Below are positions 35,016 through 44,736 of a stretch of 64,000 nucleotides of DNA, one piece after another; within the stretch, counting starts at the first letter, position 1, and each line of letters starts with the position of its first letter. Both the position numbers and the translations under genes were made by a program. A model generated the notes under the pieces. That model did not search any database. It was not told the DNA's origin and saw nothing but the letters and a program-made list of their open reading frames with translations. This DNA is from CF-162 sp040882565 (GTDB taxonomy: Bacteria; Chloroflexota; Dehalococcoidia; SM23-28-2; RBG-16-64-32). The stretch is from assembly GCA_040882565.1 (NCBI GenBank), contig JBBEAZ010000023.1, forward strand, positions 44,756-108,755, in the 5' to 3' direction.

Positions 35016-37244
35016 GTGCGTTCTTTCCGAGGATTGAGGTTTCTTGCGGCGTTGATGCTGGGGCTGGCGTTTGCCGCAGTATTCGCCTTGAGGCCTGAAC
35101 CAGGCCACGTCGGTCCTCCTACGGTCGTCACCACATCCACGGATCCGGTGCCTGGTGTCAACGGGGTTTGCTCCCTGCGAGAGGCGATCCTGGCGAACAA
35201 CGCGAACGGCGCACTGTACGATTGCGATGGCACTAACGGACCCATCACGTTCCTGCTGGGAGGCGGCACGCCGGTGATCAACATCGCCGCGGGAAACCCC
35301 CTTCCGGCGCTGACCATGAACAATGTCGGAATCCTCGGCACCTCAGGAGGCGCTGATCGAGTGGAGATCCGTGGGCCGGGGGGCCACTGGTCAGCGGGCA
35401 CCACGGGCTGACGATTAGCGGTGCCAATGTGAGTATCTACGGGCTTGTGATCACCAACTCGGCGGACGATGGCATCTATGTGAACGGCAACAACTTCACG
35501 CTTTCCATATAGCTACATCGGCGTCGGTTCTGACGGCATTTCGCCGATGCCTAACCAGGGTTTCGGAGTGCAGGTCCAGGCTGCCAATGCCTTCATTGGG
35601 GGAGCGAAGGTGGCTGAGGAGACCGCGTGCATCGACTCCTGCAATCTGATTTCGGGGGCGATCAACGACAAGGCGAACGTTTTCCTGGACATTGGATCGA
35701 GCAACAGCGTGGTCTTTGGGAACTTCATCGGGACCGACATAACCGGGACGATGCCAATGGCCGGGAACAACGGCCAGGGCGTCGCTGACAAGGGGTTGAA
35801 CAACACAATTGGTGGCCCCCTGGGTATCCTGGTGAATGGGGCCTGTACCGGTGACTGCAATCTGATTTCGGGAAATAACCTTACGAGTGGCTTCACGACC
35901 TACGGCGCGGGCGTGCTGATTGATGCGGGAGCCGTTGGGACGAAGGTGATGGGCAACTTTATCGGCACGGACGTCACGGGCGCCCAGGCGATAGGCAACG
36001 GGCTCAGCGGCCGGGGCGTATTGAGCAGATCGCCGACCGCGGTAATCGGCGGAGCCGGACTGGGTAGGAATATCATCTCCGGCAACATGCTGAACAACGT
36101 GCAGATTGAGGGGCTGGTCACCACGGGAGCGGTCCAGGGGAACAACATTGGGACTAACTCGGCGGGAACGCAGGCCTTCCCCTCGAACGGAACGGGGATT
36201 TTCATCGGCGACGCCAACGGGGTCAAAATTGGCGGCGCCGACCCGGGCGCGGGCAACCTGATTTCGGGGGCGGGGACCGGCGCACCGGGCGTGAGCATCT
36301 ACCGTTCCACCAATACCATAGTCCAAGGCAACTTGATCGGCACCGACGCCAACGGGGTTTCGCCTCTACCTAACGGTGGTGGCGGCGTGGTCCTGCACAA
36401 CGAATCTTCGAACAACATCATCGGCGGGTTCGCGCTCTCAGCCGGGAACACCATCGCGTACAACGAGAATGGATCGGGCGTCTATGTCAACGGATCGTCC
36501 CCGCCGGTGCGCAGCAACACCATCCGTCATAACTCGATACACACCAACGCCGGCGAGGGCATCACTCTGAGTGGTTCAGGCAACGACGCCCTGTCGCCAC
36601 CCATGATCACGGGAGCTAACCCGCTGAGCGGGACGGCCTGTGCGGAGTGCTTCGTCGACATCTACTCTGACAACGAGGATGAGGGACGAATTCACGAGGG
36701 CTCGGTGTTTACCGACATCACGGGGAACTGGACCTTCCTGGGTTCGCTGAGCGGACCTAACGTGACCGCGACGAACACAGACAACAGCGACAACACTTCG
36801 GAGTTTTCGGAGCCGTTTACTATTGCGACTCCCACTCCGACGCCGTCACCAACACCATCGGCATCGGCTACGCCGACTGCGACGGCTACGGTCACTCCGA
36901 CGCCCACTCCTACTCCCACTTCGACGGTATCCGCGAGTCCCAGTCCCGGTGCGACCTACGCCTGGGGAGATGCCAACTGCTCGGGAGGGGTCGACCCGGT
37001 TGACTCGCTACTGACGCTGCGCGAAGACGCCGGCCTGCCTGTGAACACCGCTGGTTGTCCCGATTTCGGGACCGGCGTTGAAGTGGCCGTCGCGTCACTC
37101 CTCGTCTGGGGTGATTTCGACTGCTCCGGCACAATAGACCCGGTCGATTCCCTTAAGCTCCTGCGCTTCGATGCCGGCCTCAGCGTCGCGAAACCTGTCG
37201 ATTGCCCGGACGCCGGCGATCAGGTGAGTATCGTCTCAAGCTGA
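35016..37244 (+). pseudogene. Secreted CSLREA/parallel beta-helix protein with dockerin-like tail, two frameshifts
   Basis: Starts with GTG at 35016 (GGAGG upstream) and a signal peptide. The CSLREA domain is VNGVCSLREAILANNAN. Beta-helix repeats rich in GNFIGTD and NLISG units follow, then a Thr/Pro linker and two dockerin-like repeats (GDANCSGGVDPVDSLLTL, GDFDCSGTIDPVDSLKLL). The frame is lost at a G6 run (35378-35383), where a seventh G would restore it. It is regained near 35505 after about 40 codons in the other frame (GLTISGANVSIYGLVITN). The two shifts compensate, so it could be a near-intact gene with sequencing errors or a decaying one. Confidence 0.82.
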
Positions 37245-37493
37245 CCGAGAGACAACTCTGGCGCAACGCGCTGCCCGTGGCAATCGGAGAGACCTGAGAC
37301 CCCGTGGCTGCAGGCCCTCCGCAATCGTGTCGGTCCGAACATGCCTTCCGGAACCCGATTTCCGCCGTTTACGACCGCATAAACCATCGGCGCTCCTAAA
37401 TCCGGCGTTTCGTTTAGGTTACGGCGATGCATCCTCCGCGATACGCCGGGTATCGTGTGCAAAAACCACATACCCAGACGCAGGGGAGTGTCA
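37245..37493. other. Intergenic leader before the acylase gene
   Basis: About 250 bases. No gene seen. It presumably holds the acylase promoter, but no consensus pair was identified. Confidence 0.35.
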
Positions 37494-40280
37494 ATGCGAA
37501 CCATACTTGCTCTAGTTGCCGCGCTCGCGATTGCGGGCCTTGTCTTCATACCTTCCGACGCCCGCGGCAATCACGCGCCCGGTTACTACGGCCAATACGG
37601 TGACGCCGGCGGATTCATGAACATCCTGCCATCGGGGCAGGACGGTGTCCTCAACGGCCCAGAAGCGATCCTCGCCCAACTCGGCCAGTACCCGCCGCAC
37701 GTCAAGGACCAGCTTTCGATGTACGGAAACCTGGTCTACAACACGGAAGGCCTCGACGAGGAACGCCTCCCCGACTTCTTCAAGGACGCCTCGTTCGGCG
37801 TCCGCGCTGACGACATCGACCGCGTGTACTCCCCGACGCCAAACGTCACGATCATCCGGGACAAGAGCTTCGGCGTGCCGCACATCTTCGGCCAGACACG
37901 CTACGCGACGATGTTCGCGCAAGGCTACGCCACTGCGGAGGACCGGCTGTTCCTGATGGACGTGCTGCGGCATCTCGGGCGAGCCCGCCTCTCCGAGTTC
38001 CTCGGCGGTTCGGAGGCGAATCAACACCTGGACCTCGATCAACTGGCGGTCGCCCCGTACACAGAAGAAGACCTCACTCGCCAGCTCCAGGAATCGGTCG
38101 CCGCTGCTGGGCCTGAGGGACAGGCTACCTACGAGGATCTTCTCGCGTACGTGGACGGCGTCAACAAGTACATCAACGAGGCGCTGATCGACCCTTTGAA
38201 GCTGCCCGCTGAATACCCCGCTCTTCAGCAGGTGCCTTCGGCCTGGATTGCTGAAGACACAGTGGCCATCGCTTCGCTCGTCGGCGGTATCTTCGGCAAG
38301 GGCGGCGGTGGCGAGCTGACGAACTACTGCGGGCTTCAGGCGATGACCACCGAGCTAGGCAACGCCGGACTCGCTCGCGACATCTTCAACGACCTCCACT
38401 TCGCGAACGACCCCGAAGCGCCAACGACCTCCTCAAGGATCATGCCTTACATGCTGAACCTCGGCACGCCGAACCCTGCTGCGACGCCGAACATCGACTG
38501 TGCCTCGTTGCAGCCGATCGACGACGGCACGATCTCGGTCGACGAGGCGGTAGCAGCCATCAGCGGCGAGCTGGACCGCGTTCTGACAGCAGACGCGCCC
38601 TGGGGCCCGATCACGCTCGACTTCAACGATGGGATGAGCAACGCGCTGCTGGTCACGGGCAAGAAGACCGAGACCGGCCACCCGATCGCGGTCTTCGGTC
38701 CGCAGACCGGTTACTTCATGCCGCAGCTGCTCGTCGAGAAGGACGTGCACGGGCCCGGCATCGACGCACGCGGCGCGGCCTTCGCCGGCACTGACATCTA
38801 CGTCCAGCTCGGGCGTGGGCGCAACTACGCCTGGTCCGCCACCTCCGCCGGCGGCGACAACATCGACCAGTTCGTGCTGAAGCTCTGCGAGCCCGGAGGC
38901 GGCACACCGACGGTTGACTCAATGGGCTACCTCCACGACGGCGTCTGTCAGCCGATCGAAGCGTTCACGCACACGCAGATCGCGAAGCCGAGCGCAGGCG
39001 GCCAACCCGACGGCCCCGAGGATCTCATCCTGGCGTGGGAAGTCGAGCGTTCGGAGGACTACGGCCCGCTGATCGCGCGCGGCACCTTGAACGACGGCAC
39101 GCCGATCGCCGTTGCGTCGCTGCGCAGCACTTACCAGAACGAACTGGGCTCAGCGATGGGCTTCTCGCGCGTCAACAACCCGAACTTCATGACGAACGGG
39201 TTCGACTCGTTCCGCCAGGCCATGGGGCAGTACGTTCACTACACGTTCAATTGGTTCTACATCGACGCCACAGACATCGGCTACCAGCACTCCTGCCGCT
39301 GCCCGCAACGCGCGCAAGGGGTTGATCCTTATCTGCCGACGTGGGGCACCGGCGAATGGGACTGGAACGGCTACATCGGGTTCACCAACCAGCCGTGGGA
39401 CAAGAATCCGACCAAGGGCTACCTGACGTCCTGGAACAATAAGCAGGCGCCCAAGTTCATGTCCAACGACCGCAACTTCTACTACGGCCCGGCCTACCGC
39501 AGCGAACTGCTGGATGTCCGCATCACACAGGAATTTGCAAGCGGCAAGGTCGACCGGGCGGATGTAGTGACAGCGATGGAGCTGGCTGGTACGACCGACT
39601 TGCGCGGTCAAGAAGTGCTGCCCGTCGTCTTCCAGGTGATGGGCCAGCCGCCCGCGGGAATCGACCCGCGAGCTATCGAGATGCGCGACAGGCTTGCGGC
39701 CTGGCTGGCTGCCGGCTCGCACCGGCGCGATCTCAACGGCAACGGTGTCTACGACGACCCGCAGTCGCCGATGATCATTGACGCTTGGTGGCCTTTGCTG
39801 TCGCGCGCCGTGCTAGATGACGTTTCAGGGCACGCGATCGACAACCTTCACCTGACGATCGACGACGGCAACCGGCTCGCCCACCTCGGCTCCGCCTTCC
39901 AGGACGGCACATACGGGCACGTGATCAAGGACCTCCGACGGTTGCTCGGCCAGAACGCATCGGGGAAGTTCTCGCAGAATTACTGCGGCAACGGCAACCT
40001 CGTCGTCTGTCGCACCGCCCTGTGGGATTCGCTCGCCCAGGCAGCGGGTGATCTCGAGACTCAGTTCGAGTCACCAAGCGTGGGGGACTGGCAACGTGCA
40101 GTCGCAGACGAAGACGTGCGTCAGTCCGCTGTCGGTGTGACCAACGTGCCGGCGATCCATTGGATCAACCGGCCGACGTTCCAGCAGGTGGTACAGATCA
40201 ACGGGACGCCGCCGGTAGATGATAGCGATCCATTGCCGCCACCTCCTCTGCCGACGTTGCCGCCTCTACCGTTCCCCTAA
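37494..40280 (+). CDS. Secreted penicillin acylase-family (S45) amidase
   Basis: 928 residues with signal peptide MRTILALVAALAIAGLVF. The N-terminal-nucleophile fold is indicated by VTIIRDKSFGVPHIFGQTRY, YATAEDRLFLMDVLRHLGRAR, the predicted autocleavage site in NDGMSNALLVTGKKTETGHP (nucleophile Ser382), VFGPQTGYFMPQLL and VGGDN-like AWSATSAGGDNIDQF. The family cleaves amides, including penicillins and acyl-homoserine lactones; substrate not predictable. The ATG at 37494 has GGGGAG upstream. It ends in a Pro-rich tail, and its TAA overlaps the ABC ATPase stop (CTAA). Confidence 0.93.
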   Translation: MRTILALVAALAIAGLVFIPSDARGNHAPGYYGQYGDAGGFMNILPSGQDGVLNGPEAILAQLGQYPPHVKDQLSMYGNLVYNTEGLDEERLPDFFKDASFGVRADDIDRVYSPTPNVTIIRDKSFGVPHIFGQTRYATMFAQGYATAEDRLFLMDVLRHLGRARLSEFLGGSEANQHLDLDQLAVAPYTEEDLTRQLQESVAAAGPEGQATYEDLLAYVDGVNKYINEALIDPLKLPAEYPALQQVPSAWIAEDTVAIASLVGGIFGKGGGGELTNYCGLQAMTTELGNAGLARDIFNDLHFANDPEAPTTSSRIMPYMLNLGTPNPAATPNIDCASLQPIDDGTISVDEAVAAISGELDRVLTADAPWGPITLDFNDGMSNALLVTGKKTETGHPIAVFGPQTGYFMPQLLVEKDVHGPGIDARGAAFAGTDIYVQLGRGRNYAWSATSAGGDNIDQFVLKLCEPGGGTPTVDSMGYLHDGVCQPIEAFTHTQIAKPSAGGQPDGPEDLILAWEVERSEDYGPLIARGTLNDGTPIAVASLRSTYQNELGSAMGFSRVNNPNFMTNGFDSFRQAMGQYVHYTFNWFYIDATDIGYQHSCRCPQRAQGVDPYLPTWGTGEWDWNGYIGFTNQPWDKNPTKGYLTSWNNKQAPKFMSNDRNFYYGPAYRSELLDVRITQEFASGKVDRADVVTAMELAGTTDLRGQEVLPVVFQVMGQPPAGIDPRAIEMRDRLAAWLAAGSHRRDLNGNGVYDDPQSPMIIDAWWPLLSRAVLDDVSGHAIDNLHLTIDDGNRLAHLGSAFQDGTYGHVIKDLRRLLGQNASGKFSQNYCGNGNLVVCRTALWDSLAQAAGDLETQFESPSVGDWQRAVADEDVRQSAVGVTNVPAIHWINRPTFQQVVQINGTPPVDDSDPLPPPPLPTLPPLPFP

Positions 40281-40963
40281 ACCGAGTGCGTATCGTCTTC
40301 GCGGAGGCGACCGTCTTCCAGCCAGACGACGCGGTGCGCGAACTGGCGGATGCGGTTGTCGTGCGAGACGACGACAACGGCTTTGTGGAGTTCCAACGCC
40401 TTCTGGCGGAGTAGCTCCATGACCTCGTGACCGCGCTTCGCGTCGAGATTAGCCGTAGGCTCGTCGGCGAGGAGTAGCTCTGGGTCCTTGGCCAGTGCGC
40501 GGGCGATGGCAACACGCTGCTTTTCGCCATCGCTCATCTTCTTGGGCAGCGCGTTCAGGCGATGGCCCAGGCCAAACATCTCGAGCAAATCTCGAGAGCG
40601 GCGCAGCGCCTCGTGCTTGTCGTGGCCGTGGTTCTGCGACACGATGCGCACGTTCTCGAGAGCGGTGAGCGCCTCGAGCAGATTGAAGCTCTGGTAAACG
40701 AAGCCGACCTTCTGGCGGCGAATCCCCGCGAGCTGCGCCTCGCCCATGTCGCTGACATCGATGCCGCATATATGCACGCGTCCCTCTGTGGGACGGAGCA
40801 GGGCGCCCGCGATAGTAAGGAGCGTGGTCTTGCCGGACCCGGACGGACCCATGACCGCGACGATCTCGCCGCCGGGCACGTGAAAAGTGGCGTCGTCCAG
40901 AGCAGTGACGGTGAACTCGCCGGAACGGTAGATCTTGCTCACTCCGTCGAGCTGCAGGATCAT
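40277..40963 (-). CDS. ABC transporter ATP-binding protein (MacB/LolD type)
   Basis: 228 residues. Walker A is GPSGSGKT (39-46), Q-loop VYQSFNLLEALTALENV, signature MSDGEKQRVAIARAL (usual LSGGQ degenerate to MSDGE), Walker B LLLADEPTANLD and H-loop VVVSHD. The ATG at 40963 (GGAG six bases before) gives the standard length; an upstream TTG at 41020 would overlap the permease gene. Pairs with the FtsX-like permease just upstream. The type moves lipoproteins, peptides or drugs in an ATP-driven way. Confidence 0.93.
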   Translation of the reverse strand: MILQLDGVSKIYRSGEFTVTALDDATFHVPGGEIVAVMGPSGSGKTTLLTIAGALLRPTEGRVHICGIDVSDMGEAQLAGIRRQKVGFVYQSFNLLEALTALENVRIVSQNHGHDKHEALRRSRDLLEMFGLGHRLNALPKKMSDGEKQRVAIARALAKDPELLLADEPTANLDAKRGHEVMELLRQKALELHKAVVVVSHDNRIRQFAHRVVWLEDGRLREDDTHSV

Positions 40964-40991
40964 CTTGCGCTCCGGCGTGGCGCCGGGCTCG

Positions 40992-42119
40992 TCAACCTTT
41001 GAAGACGGAGACTGGATCAATGCTCGTCAACCTTCTAACTGGAATGTATGCGGCCAGGAGCGCCATGAGAATTGTCGCCCCCGCAATCGCGAGGATATCC
41101 TGCCATTTCACATAAACAACGAACTGAGGTACGGCGTTCTGCGCCAATGGCGCGACGAACACGGTGATCCCGGCGCCGATGACGAAGCCGAGGAACCCCG
41201 TGATCATGCTTTGCTCGAACACCACCCGGTATAAGTACGGGTTCGTGAACCCCTCGGCCTTCAAGATACCGTACTCGCGCGACTTTTCGATGGTCGCCGT
41301 ATAGATCGTCAGACCTGCCACAGCGAGGCCGACGATGAACGCGACGATGAGGACAACGATGAGGATCGGGACGATCTGGCCGAGGATGCGTTGACGCGTC
41401 TCATCGGCGAAGTCCTCCCCGGTGATGAATTCGACGCCCGGTATCGCCACCTCTCCCCGTGCGGCTACCGAATCTCGGTCGTCGCGGTCTTTGAGTGTAA
41501 TGACGAAGAACGTGCGCGTCGAAGGTGGATCGAGCGCAAGGAAGTCGACTGCCGTGTCGATCGTTACGAAGGCGACCTGGGTATAGACAAAGTCACCCCC
41601 CTTCGAGTATCCGACGACCGTCAAAGTCTTCGTTCCGCGCACGAGCCGGTCGCCAATGTCGACGCCGTAGCGCCTGTGCATCTGCTGATCGATGATCATC
41701 TCGCCTGGGCCAGGTGGACTCTTGCCTTCGATCACCTCAAGCGGGCCACCGAGGCCGACCTTAGGATCGTAGCCAACGAGGTGAACGTCGAAGGTGTCGT
41801 CCGGGTTCTCGCCCGCGAAGGACATCTCCATGGGTCGTACGATGAGCGGACCGACGGTATCGACCTCAGGGTTCAATTCTAGTGCGACACCAAGTGAGTT
41901 CGGCAGGATGGAGGCGGCTGCGGTAAAGTCGGTGGTGCCGTCGCTGGCGACCCAGAGGTCGGCGGGGACATTCTCGACGAAGCTGCCGACTTGCTGGCTC
42001 CAGCCGCGGTAGAGCGAAAGAAGAATGCCAATAAGAAAGACAGAGAGGGCGACCCCACCGATGGAAATCGCAAGGCGTGTCCTCTCCGAGAACAGGTTCT
42101 TCCGGGCGACCAGTAGCAT
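40992..42119 (-). CDS. ABC transporter permease (FtsX/MacB-like)
   Basis: 375 residues. N-terminal helix after RKNLFSERTRLAISIGGVAL, a large extracytoplasmic domain (about 45-245), then three C-terminal helices, with EKSREYGILKAEGFTNPYLY, IGAGITVFVAPLA and AAYIPVRRLTSIDPVSVFKG. This is the FtsX fold of type VII ABC systems (MacB, LolCE). It is in an operon with the ATPase 28 bases downstream. No membrane-fusion protein is adjacent. Confidence 0.92.
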   Translation of the reverse strand: MLLVARKNLFSERTRLAISIGGVALSVFLIGILLSLYRGWSQQVGSFVENVPADLWVASDGTTDFTAAASILPNSLGVALELNPEVDTVGPLIVRPMEMSFAGENPDDTFDVHLVGYDPKVGLGGPLEVIEGKSPPGPGEMIIDQQMHRRYGVDIGDRLVRGTKTLTVVGYSKGGDFVYTQVAFVTIDTAVDFLALDPPSTRTFFVITLKDRDDRDSVAARGEVAIPGVEFITGEDFADETRQRILGQIVPILIVVLIVAFIVGLAVAGLTIYTATIEKSREYGILKAEGFTNPYLYRVVFEQSMITGFLGFVIGAGITVFVAPLAQNAVPQFVVYVKWQDILAIAGATILMALLAAYIPVRRLTSIDPVSVFKG

Positions 42120-42223
42120 GAGAGAATTACTTCGTCAAACCTGCCTCGCGGCAAGGTGAGTTGTAGTTTAATCGGGTTAAGAGGTAGCCTGCAACAAGAT
42201 GACCAGTCAGTCACTTAAGTAAC

Positions 42224-43396
42224 ATGCGACGCTTCACCCCCGCTTTCACAGTACTTGCGCTGGCGATTCTGGCGGCGATGTCTGCGAGTTGCTCTGACGA
42301 CAGCCTGGACGCTTCGCAGGGGCACCTAATCTTCCTGCGCCGGAGCAGCGGCGACTACGACATCCGCGTGCCCTCGCCCGACCGCAACCAGCCGCAGACA
42401 GTCAGCGACTTCTTCCGCTGGGACGCGGCGCCGGTCTGGTCGCCCGATGGCAGCCGCATCGCGTTCTACGGCGACCGCGTGTTCAACCTGGGTAACCGCG
42501 ACGATGACGTTGATCTTTTTGTGATGAACGCCGATGGCTCCGGCTTGCAACGCCTGACAGAGAATAGCCCGCAGCCAGACGCATTCCCCGTGTGGTCGCC
42601 GGACGGGACGCAGATCGCGTTCTACTCTGAACGCGACGGCGACGGCGAGACCTATCTCATGAATGCGGACGGCTCCGACGTACGCCGCCTGACCGCAACA
42701 GTCGGCGTCGATGTGCCCTACCAGTGGTCGGCTGACGGCTCGCAGCTCTTGTTCGGATCCAACCGCGAGGGCGATTTCGACGTGATGGTAATGAACGCCG
42801 ACGGTACGGACCAAAAGCGGCTCACCGGCAGCGGCCCCGAGGACTTCGCGGCAACCTGGTCGCCCGACGGCAGCCGCATCGTGTACCAGTCAGACGGTAG
42901 CGGCAACATGGACCTCGTGATCATGAACTCCGATGGGTCGGGCAAAGTGAACATGACGCTTAGCGCGCTCGCCGACGAGAACCCGGTCTGGGCGGCGGAC
43001 GGCCGCCGAATCGCTTTCGTTTCCGAGCGCGACGGCAACCGTGAGCTATACGTGATGGATACCGTGCTCGCGACACTTACGCGGATCACAACGACGCCGC
43101 GCGACGATGTTCAGCCCGCCTGGTCGCCGGGAGGCGTGCAGCTGGCGTATATCTCGCTGCGTGACTTCGGTCCCGAACTCTACATAAGCAACATCGACGG
43201 CCAGGCGACCTCTCGTGTGACCACCGATCCCGGCTGGGACGCGATGCCAGCCTGGTCGCCGGATGGCACCAGGATCGCGTTCGCCTCGCACCGGGACGGC
43301 CGGCGCGACGTTTACACGATGAACGCGGACGGCAGCGGCCTTGTGCGCCTGACGAATGATGAAGGCGAAGCCGCCGCCGCGGCGGTGAGGCGGTAA
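42224..43396 (+). CDS. TolB-like WD40/PD40 beta-propeller exported protein
   Basis: 390 residues. Signal sequence MRRFTPAFTVLALAILAAMS ending in ASC, a weak lipobox, then seven or so PD40 repeats of the form WSPDGSRIAF...DLFVMNADGSGLQRLT (for example PVWSPDGTQIAFYSERDGDG and AWSPDGTRIAFASHRDGRR). Such propellers bind proteins or act as lids and sensors on the outside of the membrane; the partner is unknown. It ends nine bases before the MaoC-like gene. Confidence 0.88.
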   Translation: MRRFTPAFTVLALAILAAMSASCSDDSLDASQGHLIFLRRSSGDYDIRVPSPDRNQPQTVSDFFRWDAAPVWSPDGSRIAFYGDRVFNLGNRDDDVDLFVMNADGSGLQRLTENSPQPDAFPVWSPDGTQIAFYSERDGDGETYLMNADGSDVRRLTATVGVDVPYQWSADGSQLLFGSNREGDFDVMVMNADGTDQKRLTGSGPEDFAATWSPDGSRIVYQSDGSGNMDLVIMNSDGSGKVNMTLSALADENPVWAADGRRIAFVSERDGNRELYVMDTVLATLTRITTTPRDDVQPAWSPGGVQLAYISLRDFGPELYISNIDGQATSRVTTDPGWDAMPAWSPDGTRIAFASHRDGRRDVYTMNADGSGLVRLTNDEGEAAAAAVRR

Positions 43397-43399
43397 ACT
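43394..43399 (+). promoter_or_regulatory. -10-like box (TAAACT) six bases before a start codon
   Basis: TAAACT overlaps the end of the TolB-like gene and lies exactly six bases before the ATG of the MaoC-like gene; leaderless geometry. Confidence 0.4.
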
Positions 43400-43405
43400 G
43401 GCACC

Positions 43406-44278
43406 ATGACAACGACACGCACGGACGATGTCCACGTTGGCCGCTACTACGGCGAACGCCAGATCGAGATCACGCCAGAGTTGGTGCAGCACTATGCCGA
43501 GGCGGTACGGGACTTCAACCCCTGGTATTTCGGTGATTCACCCTTCGGCGGGCCTGTCGCGCCTGCGCTGATCCTGCACTCGGAGGTGTACAGCTCTATC
43601 GATTGGTACCTGAGCATCTTCGGGAACCTGCACGCGCGCCAGGAGTGGGAGCTGTTCCACCCAATCATGGTCGGCGAGACCGTGATGGCGCGGCGGCAGA
43701 TCATCGATCGCTACCTGAAGCGCGACCGTGAGTACGTCGTCAACGAGACATCCGTCTATGGGGCGGACGGACGGATTCTGAACCGCGGCCGAACGCATCA
43801 GAGCTTCCTCGTCCGCAAAGACGTCGTCGGGGACGTCGTGGACAAAGACCGTGAGAAGCGCTCAGACCGTCGCTTTGACGCGCCGGCCGAAACCGTGTTG
43901 GGGGAGATCGCCGCGTCCGAGAAGGAAATCACGATCGAGATGTGCCAGAAGTTCTCCGGGCCGCATAAGAACTACCACAACGACGTGGACGAGGCGCGTA
44001 AACTTGGGTTCCCGGACATCGTCGTCCAGGGGATGATGTCGCTCTGCTTCGTATCGGAGATGATGACGGAGCGCTTCGGCGCGGGCTGGTTCGCCGGCGG
44101 CAAGATGAACGTGAACCTAGTCAACGTCCTTTGGCAGGGGGAGCGTGTAACGTCGCACGGTGCAGTGATAGAAACAGCGACGGAAGGGCCGCGCAGCCGT
44201 GCGCAGTTGCGTGCCTGGTGCGAGAAGGCGGACGGCACGAAGATCGTGGCCGGGACCGCGAGTGCGCTTACGGACTGA
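43406..44278 (+). CDS. MaoC/hotdog-fold dehydratase-like protein
   Basis: 290 residues containing two hotdog halves. The N-terminal half resembles FAS1-type dehydratase domains (RQIEITPELVQHYAEAVRDF and FGGPVAPALILHSEVY). The C-terminal half has KFSGPHKNYHNDVDEARKLG and FPDIVVQGMMSLCFVSEM, equivalent to the hydratase motif region (NxHxD...G). Likely acts on acyl-CoA hydration. Downstream of the TolB-like gene without a ribosome binding site; a -10-like box precedes it. Confidence 0.85.
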   Translation: MTTTRTDDVHVGRYYGERQIEITPELVQHYAEAVRDFNPWYFGDSPFGGPVAPALILHSEVYSSIDWYLSIFGNLHARQEWELFHPIMVGETVMARRQIIDRYLKRDREYVVNETSVYGADGRILNRGRTHQSFLVRKDVVGDVVDKDREKRSDRRFDAPAETVLGEIAASEKEITIEMCQKFSGPHKNYHNDVDEARKLGFPDIVVQGMMSLCFVSEMMTERFGAGWFAGGKMNVNLVNVLWQGERVTSHGAVIETATEGPRSRAQLRAWCEKADGTKIVAGTASALTD

Positions 44279-44281
44279 CTA

Positions 44282-44548
44282 CTAGGGTCGCGGCAGCCGT
44301 TCGACGATCATGTCGAGGGCTTCGCCGCGGCGCACCCAGCGCGTCATCTCTTCACGCAGAAGACTGCTCACCTTGTCGATAGCCATGGCGCGGCTTGGGT
44401 CGGCCTGGCCGGCGCGGGCTTCCGAGACCTCACGGAGAGCGCCTTCGCAAGCCGCGGCCATTCGCCAGGCGAAGAACCAGCGGCCGCTCAAGTCAGCCCA
44501 GGTGTCGTTGTCCGTCCCTATCGTTTGAATGTGCCTGACGAGTGCCAT
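44282..44548 (-). CDS. Small hypothetical protein (88 aa)
   Basis: Starts MALVRHIQTIGTDNDTWADL and contains WRMAAACEGALREVSEA and LLREEMTRWVRRGEALDMIV, mostly helical. No motif or family recognised. The ribosome binding site is weak. It is the only sensible frame between the MaoC-like gene and the cyclophilin gene, and ends three bases from the convergent stop. Accepted with reserve. Confidence 0.5.
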   Translation of the reverse strand: MALVRHIQTIGTDNDTWADLSGRWFFAWRMAAACEGALREVSEARAGQADPSRAMAIDKVSSLLREEMTRWVRRGEALDMIVERLPRP

Positions 44549-44656
44549 CTTTACTTGCCCCCAACCAATAGGATTTCTGAATATTGGATGACCGACACTA
44601 CGGAACCGTTACAAGTCCCGCCCGCGTATCTCTTGTGACGGCCAGAACATTCCCTT

Positions 44657-44665
44657 TGTTATACT
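44657..44665 (+). promoter_or_regulatory. Extended -10 (TGTTATACT) for the cyclophilin gene
   Basis: TG-T-TATACT lies about 72 bases before the GTG start at 44737. Confidence 0.5.
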
Positions 44666-44736
44666 GATTAGTAACCGCTGCAAGCCTCACAGTTGCAGCA
44701 TGTAATCCGCCCATCCCACGAGAGGTGAGTTAGACA

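Noticed and set aside
35016..37244. Reading the beta-helix protein as two separate genes
   Set aside because: The two frames carry the CSLREA start and the beta-helix/dockerin end of one protein, and the intervening sequence encodes beta-helix in the third frame.
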